A DNA stretch of 31,302 nt from Maricaulis sp034659015 (GTDB lineage Bacteria; Pseudomonadota; Alphaproteobacteria; Caulobacterales; Maricaulaceae), in assembly GCA_034659015.1 (NCBI GenBank), contig JAYEGL010000026.1, forward strand, positions 1 to 31,302, written 5' to 3'. The position numbers and the translations under genes are program-made. The notes beneath the pieces are model-generated. The model had not been told where the DNA came from, made no database searches, and saw only the letters and a program-made list of their open reading frames with translations. Shown piece after piece: positions 14,481 through 25,042 of the stretch; the first letter of the stretch is position 1, and each line of letters begins with the position of its first letter.

Positions 14481-15791
14481 GTGACAGTACCCGTCATGGC
14501 TATCGCATTTCGCCTTCTTTCCGGCCTCGCAGCCCTGGTCGTCATTGTGCTGTGCGTGCCCGGCCCCGCCGGGGCGGACACGTCGCGCTATGCGGCCTTC
14601 GTGGTCGACGAGAACAACGGTGTGGTCCTGCATTCGCGGCGCTCCGAAGCGGCGCGCTACCCGGCCTCGCTGACCAAGATGATGACGCTCTACATGCTGT
14701 TCGAGGCGATCGAGAGCGGCGAGATCGGGTTGCACGACCAGATCCGGGTCTCGGCCAATGCCGCTGGCGCCGTGCCCTCGCGCCTGGGGTTCACGCCCGG
14801 CGACACGATCGAGGTGGAAGACGCAATCCGGGCGCTGGTGATCAAGAGCGCGAACGATGTCGCGGTCGCCGTGGGCGAGCGCATCGGCGGCGGAGAAAGC
14901 CGGTTCGCCGAGATGATGACGGAACGGGCTGCCGAGCTGGGCCTGGAAAACACGACCTTCCGTAACGCCTCGGGTCTGCCGGACCGGCGCCAGCAGACCA
15001 CCGCCCGCGACATGGCCCGCCTGGCCATCGCGCTGCACCGCGACTTCCCGCAATACTTCGCCTATTTCAACGAGGAGCGCTTCCGCTGGAACGGGCGCAC
15101 CTATCGCAACCACAACACGCTCGTCGGCCGGGTCGACGGCGTGGACGGTCTCAAGACCGGCTATATCCGCGCTTCCGGCTTCAATGTCGTGGTCTCCGCC
15201 GAGCGCGGCGAGCATCGTCTGGTCGCCGTCGTGATGGGCGGACCCAGCGGCGCCTCCCGCGATGCTCATGCCGAGGAGTTGATCGAGGCCGCGTTCGCGA
15301 CCCTGGAACAGCGCGAAGACACCCGCCTGTTCGCCGCCCTCTCCTCGCCGCGCATCTCGCCCATGCGTCAGCAGGAGCTGATCGCCCGCGACGTGGCCGC
15401 CCTGCATCTGGACGCTCCGACCGAAATGGGGTCGTCCCAGGCGGCCCCGCCCGTGCGGGTCGTGCTGGCCGACGAGGATGAACTCGCGGCCGCCCGCACC
15501 GACGCGCCGGCCCGGGCCGGCGGCGGCGAACCGAACCTGCTGCGCGGCGCCTGGTCCATCCAGGTCGGCGCCTACAATTCCGCCGATGCCGCGCACGAAC
15601 GGCTGCAGCGCGTCACCGGTTTTTCCAGCACGCTCGGTGCCGCCCAGCCGGCAGCCCGGGCCGTCGATATCGATGGCGACCGCCTCTGGCGGGCCCGCTT
15701 CGAAGCGCTCACCGAGACCGATGCCCGGCGCGCCTGCAGCGAGCTCGCGGCCCGCAGCCAGGCCTGCTTCACGGTCGCGCCCGGCCGCTGA
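14481..15791 (+). CDS. D-alanyl-D-alanine carboxypeptidase (S11) with SPOR domain
   Basis: A 436-residue periplasmic penicillin-binding protein that trims the terminal D-Ala of peptidoglycan stem peptides. A signal peptide occupies about residues 1-32 (cleavage near AGA-DT). The three active-site motifs are S63-LTK66, S123-A-N125 and K225-T-G227. The central S11 domain runs to about 275. After a linker, a C-terminal SPOR domain (about 355-436, starting GAWSIQVGAYNSADAA) binds denuded septal glycan, directing the enzyme to division sites. Start is GTG 14481 with GGAAACGG upstream; ATG 14496 is an alternative. It is divergent from the phasin and precedes topA by 139 bp. Confidence 0.93.
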   Translation: MTVPVMAIAFRLLSGLAALVVIVLCVPGPAGADTSRYAAFVVDENNGVVLHSRRSEAARYPASLTKMMTLYMLFEAIESGEIGLHDQIRVSANAAGAVPSRLGFTPGDTIEVEDAIRALVIKSANDVAVAVGERIGGGESRFAEMMTERAAELGLENTTFRNASGLPDRRQQTTARDMARLAIALHRDFPQYFAYFNEERFRWNGRTYRNHNTLVGRVDGVDGLKTGYIRASGFNVVVSAERGEHRLVAVVMGGPSGASRDAHAEELIEAAFATLEQREDTRLFAALSSPRISPMRQQELIARDVAALHLDAPTEMGSSQAAPPVRVVLADEDELAAARTDAPARAGGGEPNLLRGAWSIQVGAYNSADAAHERLQRVTGFSSTLGAAQPAARAVDIDGDRLWRARFEALTETDARRACSELAARSQACFTVAPGR

Positions 15792-15835
15792 CCCGGCGCC
15801 CTGCCCTGCGCGGCGGGGTGGAATCTTCCGGTCAG

Positions 15836-15864
15836 TTGACACAACCTTGCCGCTCGAACACTTT
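15836..15864 (+). promoter_or_regulatory. Possible topA promoter
   Basis: A consensus -35 TTGACA (15836-15841) lies about 95 bp upstream of the topA start codon. The -10 at 17-bp spacing (CACTTT, 15859-15864) is poor, so the call rests on the -35 and its location. Confidence 0.4.
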
Positions 15865-15930
15865 CGCGCGCCCTGCCGTCGAGCGCCGTAACCGGTGCCG
15901 GACGGCCTACAAGCTCACGTCTGGACGCAA

Positions 15931-18543
<2,613 letters not shown>

Positions 18544-18548
18544 ATCCG

Positions 18549-20816
18549 ATGGCCGGCGACACACATGACGAAGCCGGCTCCCTGCGCGAGGCGGTTGTCG
18601 AGGCGATCAAGCTGGGCGAAGGCGAGTTCGGCAAGCGCGAGATCGCCCGCGCCCTCAAGCTCAAGGGCACCGACGCCAAGCGCGCCCTGAAGGACGCGCT
18701 GGCCGCTCTCGAGGCCGACGGCGCGATCAGGCGCACCAATTCCAAGACCTATGCCCTGGCCGGCGCCCTGCCCCCGGTCACCGTCGTCGAGATCACCGAT
18801 CGCGACAATGACGGCGAGCTGCTGGCCGAGCCGGTGCGCGCCGACCACGACGCCCCGCCGATCCGGCTGGCGCCCGGCGAAGGCGCGGGCGGCAAGGGCC
18901 AGACGGCGCTGGGCATCGGCGACCGCGCCCTGGTGCGCCTCACCCCGGACGATGAGGGCGGCTACGAGGCGCGCCTGATCAAGCGGCTGGGCCAGAGCGC
19001 CCACAAGCTTCTCTGCGTCCTCAGGAAGCCGAAATCCGGCCCGATGCGCCTGGTGCCCGTCGACCGGCGTTCGCGCCACGAACTCGTGCCCGCCCGCGGC
19101 GAGGCGGAGAAGGCCGAGGATGGCGAGCTGGTGCTGTGCCAGCTGGTCAAGGAGCGCCGCCACGGGCTGAAGACGGCCCAGATCGTCGAAGTGATCGGCG
19201 ATGCCAACGCACCCGGCGCCGGCAGTCTGATCGCGCTCTATTCCCACGGCGTGCCCCAGGGCTTCTCCGAAGCCGAACAGCGCGAGGCCGACACGGCCGA
19301 ACCGGTCACGATGAAGGGGCGCGAGGACATTCGCGACCTGCCGCTCATCACCATCGACCCGGAAGACGCCAAGGATCATGACGACGCCGTCTGGGCCGCG
19401 CTGGACGAGGATCCGAAAAACAAGGGCGGCTGGCAGGTCATCGTCGCCATTGCCGACGTCGCTGCCTATGTCACGCCCGGCGGCGCGCTGGACCGCGGCG
19501 CCTACAAGCGCGGCAATTCGGTCTACCTGCCCGACCGCGTCGTGCCGATGCTGCCGGAGCGCCTGTCCAACGATCTGTGCTCGCTGCGCGAGAACGAGGA
19601 ACGGCCCTGCCTCGCCGTGCGCATGGTGTTCGACAAGCACGGCAACAAGCGCTCCCACCGCTTCCTGCGCGGCTGGATGAAATCGGCGGCGAAACTGGCC
19701 TACCAGGACGCCCAGGACGCGATCGACGGCAAGGGCAACGAGAAGGCCGACCTGCTTCTCGACGACGTGCTGAAACCGCTCTGGGGCGCCTATTTCTCCG
19801 TCCGCGAGGCGCGGCAGCGCCGCGAACCGCTGGAGATCGATTCCCCGGAACGCCGCATCCGCGTCGGTGCCGACGGCCAGATCCTCGGCGTGGAGACGCG
19901 CGAACGCTTCGATGCCCACAAGCTCATCGAGGAGTTCATGATCCAGGCCAATGTCTGCGCCGCGGAAAGCCTGGAGGACAAGCGCACCCCGCTGATCTAC
20001 CGCGTCCACGAGGAACCCTCGAAGGAAAAGATCGACGGGTTGGCGGATTTCCTGCCCACGGTGGGCCTGAAATGGACACGCGGCGAACGGGTCGTCACAG
20101 GCCGCTTCAACAAGCTGCTGGCCCAGGCGAAATCCTCCGAACACTACGCCACGATCAACGAGGTCGTGCTGCGCAGTCAGTCCCAGGCGGTCTACGACAC
20201 GGAAAACCAGGGCCATTTTGGCCTCAACCTGGACCGCTATGCCCACTTCACCTCGCCGATCCGGCGTTATGCCGACCTCACCGTCCACCGCGCCCTGATC
20301 CGTGCGCTCAAGCTGGGCGATGACGGGCAGAGCGACGAGGAACGCTCCAAGCTCACCGTGATCGCCGAGGAGATCACCCATTCGGAACGCCGCGCCATGG
20401 CGGCCGAACGCGACGCGGTGGACCGTTTCGTCGCGCTCTACCTGGCCGACAAGGTGGGCGGCGAGTTCGACGGACGCATCACCGGCGTGACCCGGTTCGG
20501 CGCCTTCGTGCGCCTCAACGAGACCGGCGCGGACGGGCTCGTGCCGATCAGCCGTCTGGGCGAGGAGCGTTTCGAGCACATGGAGCGCGAGCACGCCCTG
20601 GTCGGCCTGCAGACCGGGGGGCGCTATCGCCTGGGCATGCCGGTGAGCGTGCGCATCGAGGAGGCCCAGCCTGTCACCGGCGGACTGCTGCTCGATATTC
20701 TCACCCCGCCGGAAAAGGGCCCCAAGCCGAAAAGCCGGCGCCCGCATGGCGGACCGCCGGGCGGCAAACGGTCCGGCCGTCCCTGGAAAAAGGGCCGGAA
20801 AGGCAAGCGCAAATGA
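18549..20816 (+). CDS. rnr: Ribonuclease R
   Basis: A 755-residue 3'-5' exoribonuclease of the RNB (RNase II) family, which degrades structured RNA and takes part in rRNA and tmRNA-linked quality control. In order: an N-terminal winged-helix-like region (about 10-75), cold-shock-like domains (about 75-240), the RNB catalytic domain from about 260 with the metal-binding cluster TIDPEDAKDHDDAVWA, the FTSPIRRYADLTVHRAL signature near 575, and a C-terminal S1 domain (about 636-715, beginning FDGRITGVTRFGAFVRL). The last ~35 residues are Lys/Arg/Gly/Pro-rich, as in E. coli RNase R. It starts 5 bp after topA and its stop overlaps the Nudix start (ATGA). Confidence 0.97.
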   Translation: MAGDTHDEAGSLREAVVEAIKLGEGEFGKREIARALKLKGTDAKRALKDALAALEADGAIRRTNSKTYALAGALPPVTVVEITDRDNDGELLAEPVRADHDAPPIRLAPGEGAGGKGQTALGIGDRALVRLTPDDEGGYEARLIKRLGQSAHKLLCVLRKPKSGPMRLVPVDRRSRHELVPARGEAEKAEDGELVLCQLVKERRHGLKTAQIVEVIGDANAPGAGSLIALYSHGVPQGFSEAEQREADTAEPVTMKGREDIRDLPLITIDPEDAKDHDDAVWAALDEDPKNKGGWQVIVAIADVAAYVTPGGALDRGAYKRGNSVYLPDRVVPMLPERLSNDLCSLRENEERPCLAVRMVFDKHGNKRSHRFLRGWMKSAAKLAYQDAQDAIDGKGNEKADLLLDDVLKPLWGAYFSVREARQRREPLEIDSPERRIRVGADGQILGVETRERFDAHKLIEEFMIQANVCAAESLEDKRTPLIYRVHEEPSKEKIDGLADFLPTVGLKWTRGERVVTGRFNKLLAQAKSSEHYATINEVVLRSQSQAVYDTENQGHFGLNLDRYAHFTSPIRRYADLTVHRALIRALKLGDDGQSDEERSKLTVIAEEITHSERRAMAAERDAVDRFVALYLADKVGGEFDGRITGVTRFGAFVRLNETGADGLVPISRLGEERFEHMEREHALVGLQTGGRYRLGMPVSVRIEEAQPVTGGLLLDILTPPEKGPKPKSRRPHGGPPGGKRSGRPWKKGRKGKRK

Positions 20817-21493
20817 GCGACGAGCAGCGGCGGCCGGACGTCCGGCCGATGCGGCCCCGCCTGGCCGCCTCCCTGATCCTCACGCGCGGCGGCGGCCGCG
20901 ACACCGAGGTTCTGATGGGCCGGCGCTCCTCGAAACATGTCTTCATGCCCAACAAGTACGTCTTCCCGGGCGGCCGTGTGGACCGGGCCGACAGCACGGC
21001 CCCCATCGCCCGCGACCTCGACCGCGGCGTACTCGACATCATGGGCCGTGTCCTGCCGGAAAGACGCGCCCGGGCCGCTGCCGCGGCGGCAATCCGCGAG
21101 ACCGCCGAGGAGACCGGGCTGCTGATCGCCAGAGAAGGGGCGTGCCGCTCGCGCCATGCCAACTGGGCCCCCTTCCGCCAGCACGGCGTCGTGCCGGATC
21201 TGGCGCCCCTCTCCCTGATCACCCGGGCCATCACCCCGCCGGGACGCACCCGCCGCTTCGACACCTGGTTCTTCACGGCCGACGCCACCGCGCTGCATGG
21301 CGACCGGCCGCCCAAGCCCAGTCCGGAACTGGAAGACGTGCAATGGGTGCTGTTGACCGAGGCCCGCGATCTCGACCTGCCCAGCGTGACGCATTTCGTG
21401 CTGGACGAGCTGGTCCGCGTACAACCGCCCCGCCCCGAACCGCCCCGCCATATCCGCGACCGCCGCGGCAGGATGTGGATCGAACCGCTTTAA
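20813..21493 (+). CDS. NUDT19-like Nudix hydrolase
   Basis: A 226-residue protein. The Nudix box is split: FPGGRVDRAD (residues ~45-54) and IRETAEETGLL (~95-105) are separated by about 40 residues. This split box is characteristic of the NUDT19/RP2 branch, whose animal members hydrolyse CoA and acyl-CoA. The catalytic RExxEExG half is intact. The later FDTWFFTADA and LEDVQWVLLTEARDL strands fit the same family. No targeting signal is seen. Start ATG 20813 overlaps the rnr stop by four bases, so expression is coupled with RNase R. Substrate is inferred from the subfamily only. Confidence 0.85.
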   Translation: MSDEQRRPDVRPMRPRLAASLILTRGGGRDTEVLMGRRSSKHVFMPNKYVFPGGRVDRADSTAPIARDLDRGVLDIMGRVLPERRARAAAAAAIRETAEETGLLIAREGACRSRHANWAPFRQHGVVPDLAPLSLITRAITPPGRTRRFDTWFFTADATALHGDRPPKPSPELEDVQWVLLTEARDLDLPSVTHFVLDELVRVQPPRPEPPRHIRDRRGRMWIEPL

Positions 21494-21510
21494 TTGGCCG
21501 CTCCCGCGGC

Positions 21511-21664
21511 CGCCCCTCATCCGGCCTTCGGCCACCTTCTCCCCGGCCGGGGAGAAGGGGTTACACACTTCCTCTCCCCTCCCGGGGAGAGGACTGAGGC
21601 GCGGTTCGCGCAGCGAATTCAACAGGCCGGGGGGCCTGTTGAAAGCAACGAAGGGTGAGGGGCG
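21511..21664. repeat. Mosaic palindromic intergenic repeat (REP/RIME-like)
   Basis: About 154 bp framed by outer arms CGCCCCTCA (21511-21519) and TGAGGGGCG (21656-21664). Inside are a 12+12 bp perfect palindrome (21535-21558), an 8-bp stem with 4-nt loop (21572-21579 with 21584-21591), an 11-bp stem with GGGG loop (21618-21628 with 21633-21643), and a short GGCC-TTC-GGCC hairpin (21523-21533). Such nested palindromes starting CCTCATCCGGCC are known as multi-copy intergenic repeats in alphaproteobacteria. It may protect or terminate the 3' end of the rnr-Nudix message. Confidence 0.75.
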
Positions 21665-21732
21665 CACGGCGCCGCCGTGCAGAACAAAAAACCGCCCTGC
21701 CCCGAACACAAGACGCATCGCGGCGCTTTGGC

Positions 21733-21738
21733 TATAGC
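21733..21738 (+). promoter_or_regulatory. Possible -10 element for the MFS gene (short or leaderless mRNA)
   Basis: TATAGC within GCTATAGC (21731-21738) fits the Caulobacter-type -10 consensus at seven of eight positions and ends only 6 bp before the ATG at 21745. Transcription from it would start at or next to the start codon. A weak -35 (AAGACG, 21710-21715) lies 15 bp upstream. Confidence 0.4.
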
Positions 21739-21744
21739 TGCGGC

Positions 21745-22923
21745 ATGACCGCTGCCGCCGACCTCACCGATCTGCGCCGGGCCAATGTGCGCTCGCTGAT
21801 CGCCGCCATCTGCTGTGCCGGCGTGTGCGGGATCGTGTTCGGCCTGTCCATGCCGCTGATCTCGCTGCGCCTGGAGTACATGACCGGATCCGGCGTGCTG
21901 GTGGGCCTCAACGGCGCGGCGGCGGCCCTGTCGACCCTGGTCATGGCACCGCTCGTGCCGCGCCTCATGACGCTGGCGCCGGCCCGCTACATCCTGGTCG
22001 GCAACCTGGTCATTGCGGCGGTCTTCTTCGCCCTCTTCCCGCTCTTTCCCATCGTGTCGATCTGGTTTGCCCTGCGCTTCCTGAGCGGCTGCAATATCAC
22101 GGTCGTGTTCGTGATCTCCGAGAGCTGGATCAACCAGGTGGTCACACCCGGCCGCCGCGCCTTCATGCTGGGCGTCTACGGCACGGCGCTGTCGGGCGGC
22201 TTCGGGATCGGCGGCCTGCTCTTCTCCGCCCTCGATCCGACCGGCGATCTGCCCTTCTACGTCGCCTCTGCGGTCTTCCTGCTGGGCACGCTGCCCGTTA
22301 CCCTGCTGAAGGGACCGCAGGCCGTGGCGCCGGACCGCGACGGCTCCTCGCTGAAAGCCATGCTGGGCGCCGCCCGCTCGGCGCCGGCGGCCATCCTGGC
22401 CGGCCTGGCCTTCGGCGCGCTGGAGACGCTCGTCTTCTCCATGCTGCCTGTCTATGGCGAGCGTATCGCCCTGTCCCACGCCATGATCGGCATGATGGTG
22501 TTCGCAGTAGCCATGGGCGCGCTGAGCTTCCAGATTCCGCTGGGCTGGATCGCCGACCGCACCGACCGGCGCGCCACCCTGTTCTGGATCGCCCTGACAA
22601 CGACCTTCGCCCCCCTTGCCGTGGGCCTGGCCGGCGGCAACGCCGTCTTCCTCCTGCCCCTGCTCTTCATCCAGGCGGGCGTGGCCAGCGGGCTCTACAC
22701 GGTCGGCCTGTCGCTGCTGGGCGAACGCTTCACGGGCGGCGCCATCGCGGCGGCCAATGCCGGCTTCATCTTCGCCTACGGGCTGGGCAGTTTCGTCGGC
22801 CCGCCGGCTGCCGGCGGCGCCATGGACGCGATCGGCCCCTGGGGGCTGTTATGGGTGCTGTCGGCGTTCTCGGCGGCCTATGTTCTGGTGGTGGGATTGC
22901 GCGGTCAAAGGGTAATTTTCTGA
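21745..22923 (+). CDS. MFS transporter (YcaD-like)
   Basis: A 392-residue major-facilitator protein with about 12 membrane helices. The start at 21745 gives a short cytosolic N-terminus before helix 1. Family features: a helix-4 region RFLSGCNITVVFVISESWIN, which matches the ESWIN-type motif of YcaD-like transporters, a central loop near residue 195, and the IPLGWIADRTDRR loop in the second half corresponding to MFS motif A. Substrate is not evident. No ribosome-binding site is seen, and a -10-like element sits 6 bp upstream, compatible with leaderless translation. It lies between the palindromic repeat and the AT-rich orphan gene. Confidence 0.88.
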   Translation: MTAAADLTDLRRANVRSLIAAICCAGVCGIVFGLSMPLISLRLEYMTGSGVLVGLNGAAAALSTLVMAPLVPRLMTLAPARYILVGNLVIAAVFFALFPLFPIVSIWFALRFLSGCNITVVFVISESWINQVVTPGRRAFMLGVYGTALSGGFGIGGLLFSALDPTGDLPFYVASAVFLLGTLPVTLLKGPQAVAPDRDGSSLKAMLGAARSAPAAILAGLAFGALETLVFSMLPVYGERIALSHAMIGMMVFAVAMGALSFQIPLGWIADRTDRRATLFWIALTTTFAPLAVGLAGGNAVFLLPLLFIQAGVASGLYTVGLSLLGERFTGGAIAAANAGFIFAYGLGSFVGPPAAGGAMDAIGPWGLLWVLSAFSAAYVLVVGLRGQRVIF

Positions 22924-22950
22924 CGAACGCATCAGTGGACATCATGCCCT

Positions 22951-22977
22951 TGCGCAAAACAATCAAAGTGCGCAAAA
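22951..22977 (+). repeat. Direct repeat upstream of the AT-rich orphan gene
   Basis: The 9-mer TGCGCAAAA occurs at 22951-22959 and 22969-22977, a centre-to-centre distance of 18 bp, or nearly two helical turns. It precedes a -10-like TATAAT. It could be a tandem operator. Confidence 0.4.
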
Positions 22978-22992
22978 ATCCCACTCACTATC

Positions 22993-22998
22993 TATAAT
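22993..22998 (+). promoter_or_regulatory. Candidate -10 element of the orphan gene
   Basis: An exact TATAAT hexamer 20 bp upstream of the ATG at 23019; no good -35 is seen at 16-18 bp spacing (GCGCAA at 22970-22975). A GGGGAGAG ribosome-binding site lies between it and the start codon. Confidence 0.4.
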
Positions 22999-23018
22999 TT
23001 GAACCCGGGGAGAGACCA

Positions 23019-23222
23019 ATGAAGGTCAAAATCAAAAGTTTTTCTGTCGATATGGAAGTGAAAAACTCAGGTATAGAGTTTCAAGTGCATGACAATTCAG
23101 GAAATTTTCTAGGTGACTGCTATGTCACAAAATCTGGTGTGATCTGGTGTCAGGGAAAGACACATAAAAAAAATGGAGCTCATGCTAGTTGGGATGAGTT
23201 CATCCAATGGATGCAGAGCTAG
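23019..23222 (+). CDS. Small AT-rich orphan protein, unknown function
   Basis: A 67-residue protein with a strong GGGGAGAG ribosome-binding site 6-7 nt before its ATG. The predicted fold is mostly beta: alternating strands (KVKIKSFSVDMEVK, GIEFQVHD, FLGDCYVTK, GVIWCQGK) followed by a C-terminal helix (SWDEFIQWMQ). Two cysteines lie in the strands. I do not recognise the family. Its coding sequence is about 40 % G+C while every neighbour is near two thirds, and its codon use is AT-ending, so it was probably acquired recently. It lies between an MFS gene and rpmG with its own promoter-like elements. It could be a cargo gene of a lost mobile element. Confidence 0.72.
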   Translation: MKVKIKSFSVDMEVKNSGIEFQVHDNSGNFLGDCYVTKSGVIWCQGKTHKKNGAHASWDEFIQWMQS

Positions 23223-23271
23223 GCCTACCTCTGGAGCCTGACGGACAGCACGGACTGACCGAGCACAACAG

Positions 23272-23299
23272 TTGACACACACGCCCCCATGCGTATGTT
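23272..23299 (+). promoter_or_regulatory. Promoter of rpmG
   Basis: Consensus -35 TTGACA (23272-23277), 16-bp spacer, and -10 TATGTT (23294-23299), the same -10 as the phasin promoter. It lies about 62 bp upstream of the rpmG ATG. Confidence 0.75.
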
Positions 23300-23361
23300 C
23301 GCGCGCTCCCGCGACGGCATAGGGCCGTGGCGTGCGCGAAGTTTTCGGGACTTAGAGAGCC

Positions 23362-23529
23362 ATGGCGAAGCCGACAACCATCAAGATCCGCCTGAACTCG
23401 ACGGCTGATACGGGTTACTTCTACGTGACCAAGAAGAATGCGCGTACGATGACCGAGAAGCTCGTGCTGAAGAAGTACGACCCGATCGCGCGCAAGCATG
23501 TCGATTTCAAGGAAGCCAAGATCAAGTAG
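23362..23529 (+). CDS. rpmG: 50S ribosomal protein L33
   Basis: A 55-residue protein beginning MAKPTTIKIRLNSTA and ending DFKEAKIK. L33 sits near the E site of the large subunit. The segment GYFYVTKKNART and the C-terminal KKYDPIARKHVDFKE are diagnostic. It is the zinc-free form, lacking the CxxC pairs. It has its own consensus promoter and is followed by a hairpin terminator; the divK-pleD operon converges on it, a neighbourhood also known in Caulobacter. Confidence 0.97.
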   Translation: MAKPTTIKIRLNSTADTGYFYVTKKNARTMTEKLVLKKYDPIARKHVDFKEAKIK

Positions 23530-23579
23530 GCTGGAGCGTTACCGCTTCACCGAACGCATCTTGTGCGAAGAGTTTCAGG

Positions 23580-23613
23580 AACGGCCTCGCCGGTACGCCC
23601 GGCGGGGCCGTTT
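23580..23613 (+). terminator. Hairpin terminator between rpmG and pleD
   Basis: A 14-bp stem with one T-G wobble (23580-23593 with 23599-23612) and a TACGC loop, followed by a short T-run. It can serve rpmG and, less strongly, the convergent pleD. Confidence 0.75.
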
Positions 23614-23641
23614 CCGTGTGCGCATTCCGGTTTGACGGCGT

Positions 23642-25006
23642 TCAGGCCGCGGCGGCGGTGTCGGCCTGGACCTGGTTGCGGCCTTCATGCTTGGCCGTGT
23701 AGAGCGCCGTGTCGGCGCGGCGCAACAGCATTTCCACCGTCTCGCCCGGCAGGGCCTGGGCCAGGCCCACGCTCACCGTGACGGCGATGTCCGTTCCGTC
23801 CTCGAGCAGGAAGGGTTTGTCCGCCACGACGCTGCGCAGGCGTTCGCCGGCAACCCGCGCCTCGGCCAGGCCGGCCCCCGGCATGAGAACGAGGAATTCC
23901 TCACCGCCAAAGCGCGACGCCAGGTCCAGCGCCCGCATCGCATCCTGCATGCGGTCCGCAAAATCGCGCAGCACGGCATCGCCCGCCTCGTGACCGTAGA
24001 GATCGTTGATCGACTTGAAATGGTCGATATCGGCGATCAGCACGGAGACCGGCGCGCCGCCACTATGGGCGCTGGAGAGCGCCTGGCGCAGCCGGGAATT
24101 GATATAGCGGCGATTGTGCAGCCCGGTCAGCGGATCGGTTACCGCCATCTCCAGGCCCTGGTCGAGCTGGCTGCGCAGCCGGTCGGCATAGCGCTTGCGG
24201 CGCAGCTGGGTGCGCACGCGCGCATTGAGCTCGCCCGCATCGACCGGCCGGTGAATGATGTCGTTGACGCCCAGATCGAGCGCGCGGACCGCCTTGTCCG
24301 TGTCATCGGGGCTGACCACGGTGAGGATCGGCAATTGCCGCGTCGCCGTGTCCGAGCGCACACGGGCGCACAGGCGCAGCCCGTCATATTCCGGATGGGT
24401 CAGGTCGACGATCAGCAGATCCGCGGCCTTTCGCATTTCCGCCAGCGCCTCGACCGGATCGGTGACGACCTGGGCCCGGACCTGTTCCGGCAGGGCCGCC
24501 GCATAGCGGGCGCCGGCGCGCGGATCGGCGCTGACGATGATCGCACTGGCGATCTCGGCGGGATCGTCGGCGAAATCGGCCTGCAATTCGGCCAGCGCGG
24601 AACTGGTCTCGCGATGACGCAACTCGTCGAGCACCGCCTTGAGGCGCAAAAGACTGCGCACGCGGGCAAACAGGGCGACATCGTCGATCGGTTTGGTCAG
24701 GAAATCGTCGGCCCCGGCCTCCAGGCCCCGGATCCGGTCCTCGCGCTGGTCCAGCGCAGTCACCATGACAACGGGAATGTGGCGGGTCGCCGGATCGGCC
24801 TTCAGCCGCTCGCAGGTCTCGTACCCGTCCATGCCGGGCATCATCACATCAAGCAGGACGAGATCGGGCTGTTCGGTCCGGGCCGCCTCGATGGCCTCAT
24901 AGCCGTCGGCGGCCGTGCAGACGTCGAAATATTCGGCTTGCAGACGGGCTTCGAGCAGGCGGACATTGGCGGCCTGGTCATCAACGACGAGGATACGCGC
25001 ACTCAT
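23642..25006 (-). CDS. pleD: Response regulator PleD, diguanylate cyclase
   Basis: A 454-residue REC-REC-GGDEF protein that makes c-di-GMP on phosphorylation and, in Caulobacter, drives the swarmer-to-stalked transition. The first receiver has phospho-acceptor D53 (LLDVMMPGMDG). The second receiver (about 154-270) is the degenerate adaptor type. The GGDEF domain carries an active GGEEF at 367-371 and the inhibitory I-site RALD at 358-361, so product inhibition should be retained. Length and motif positions are almost identical to Caulobacter PleD (454 aa; GGEEF 368-372). It lies 36 bp downstream of divK in the same operon. Confidence 0.97.
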   Translation of the reverse strand: MSARILVVDDQAANVRLLEARLQAEYFDVCTAADGYEAIEAARTEQPDLVLLDVMMPGMDGYETCERLKADPATRHIPVVMVTALDQREDRIRGLEAGADDFLTKPIDDVALFARVRSLLRLKAVLDELRHRETSSALAELQADFADDPAEIASAIIVSADPRAGARYAAALPEQVRAQVVTDPVEALAEMRKAADLLIVDLTHPEYDGLRLCARVRSDTATRQLPILTVVSPDDTDKAVRALDLGVNDIIHRPVDAGELNARVRTQLRRKRYADRLRSQLDQGLEMAVTDPLTGLHNRRYINSRLRQALSSAHSGGAPVSVLIADIDHFKSINDLYGHEAGDAVLRDFADRMQDAMRALDLASRFGGEEFLVLMPGAGLAEARVAGERLRSVVADKPFLLEDGTDIAVTVSVGLAQALPGETVEMLLRRADTALYTAKHEGRNQVQADTAAAA

Positions 25007-25042
25007 ACCTGTTCCGCCCCTAACGCTCGCAAACGCCCGTCC

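Noticed and set aside
21511..21664. CRISPR array
   Set aside because: There is no regular repeat-spacer spacing; the element consists of distinct nested palindromes.
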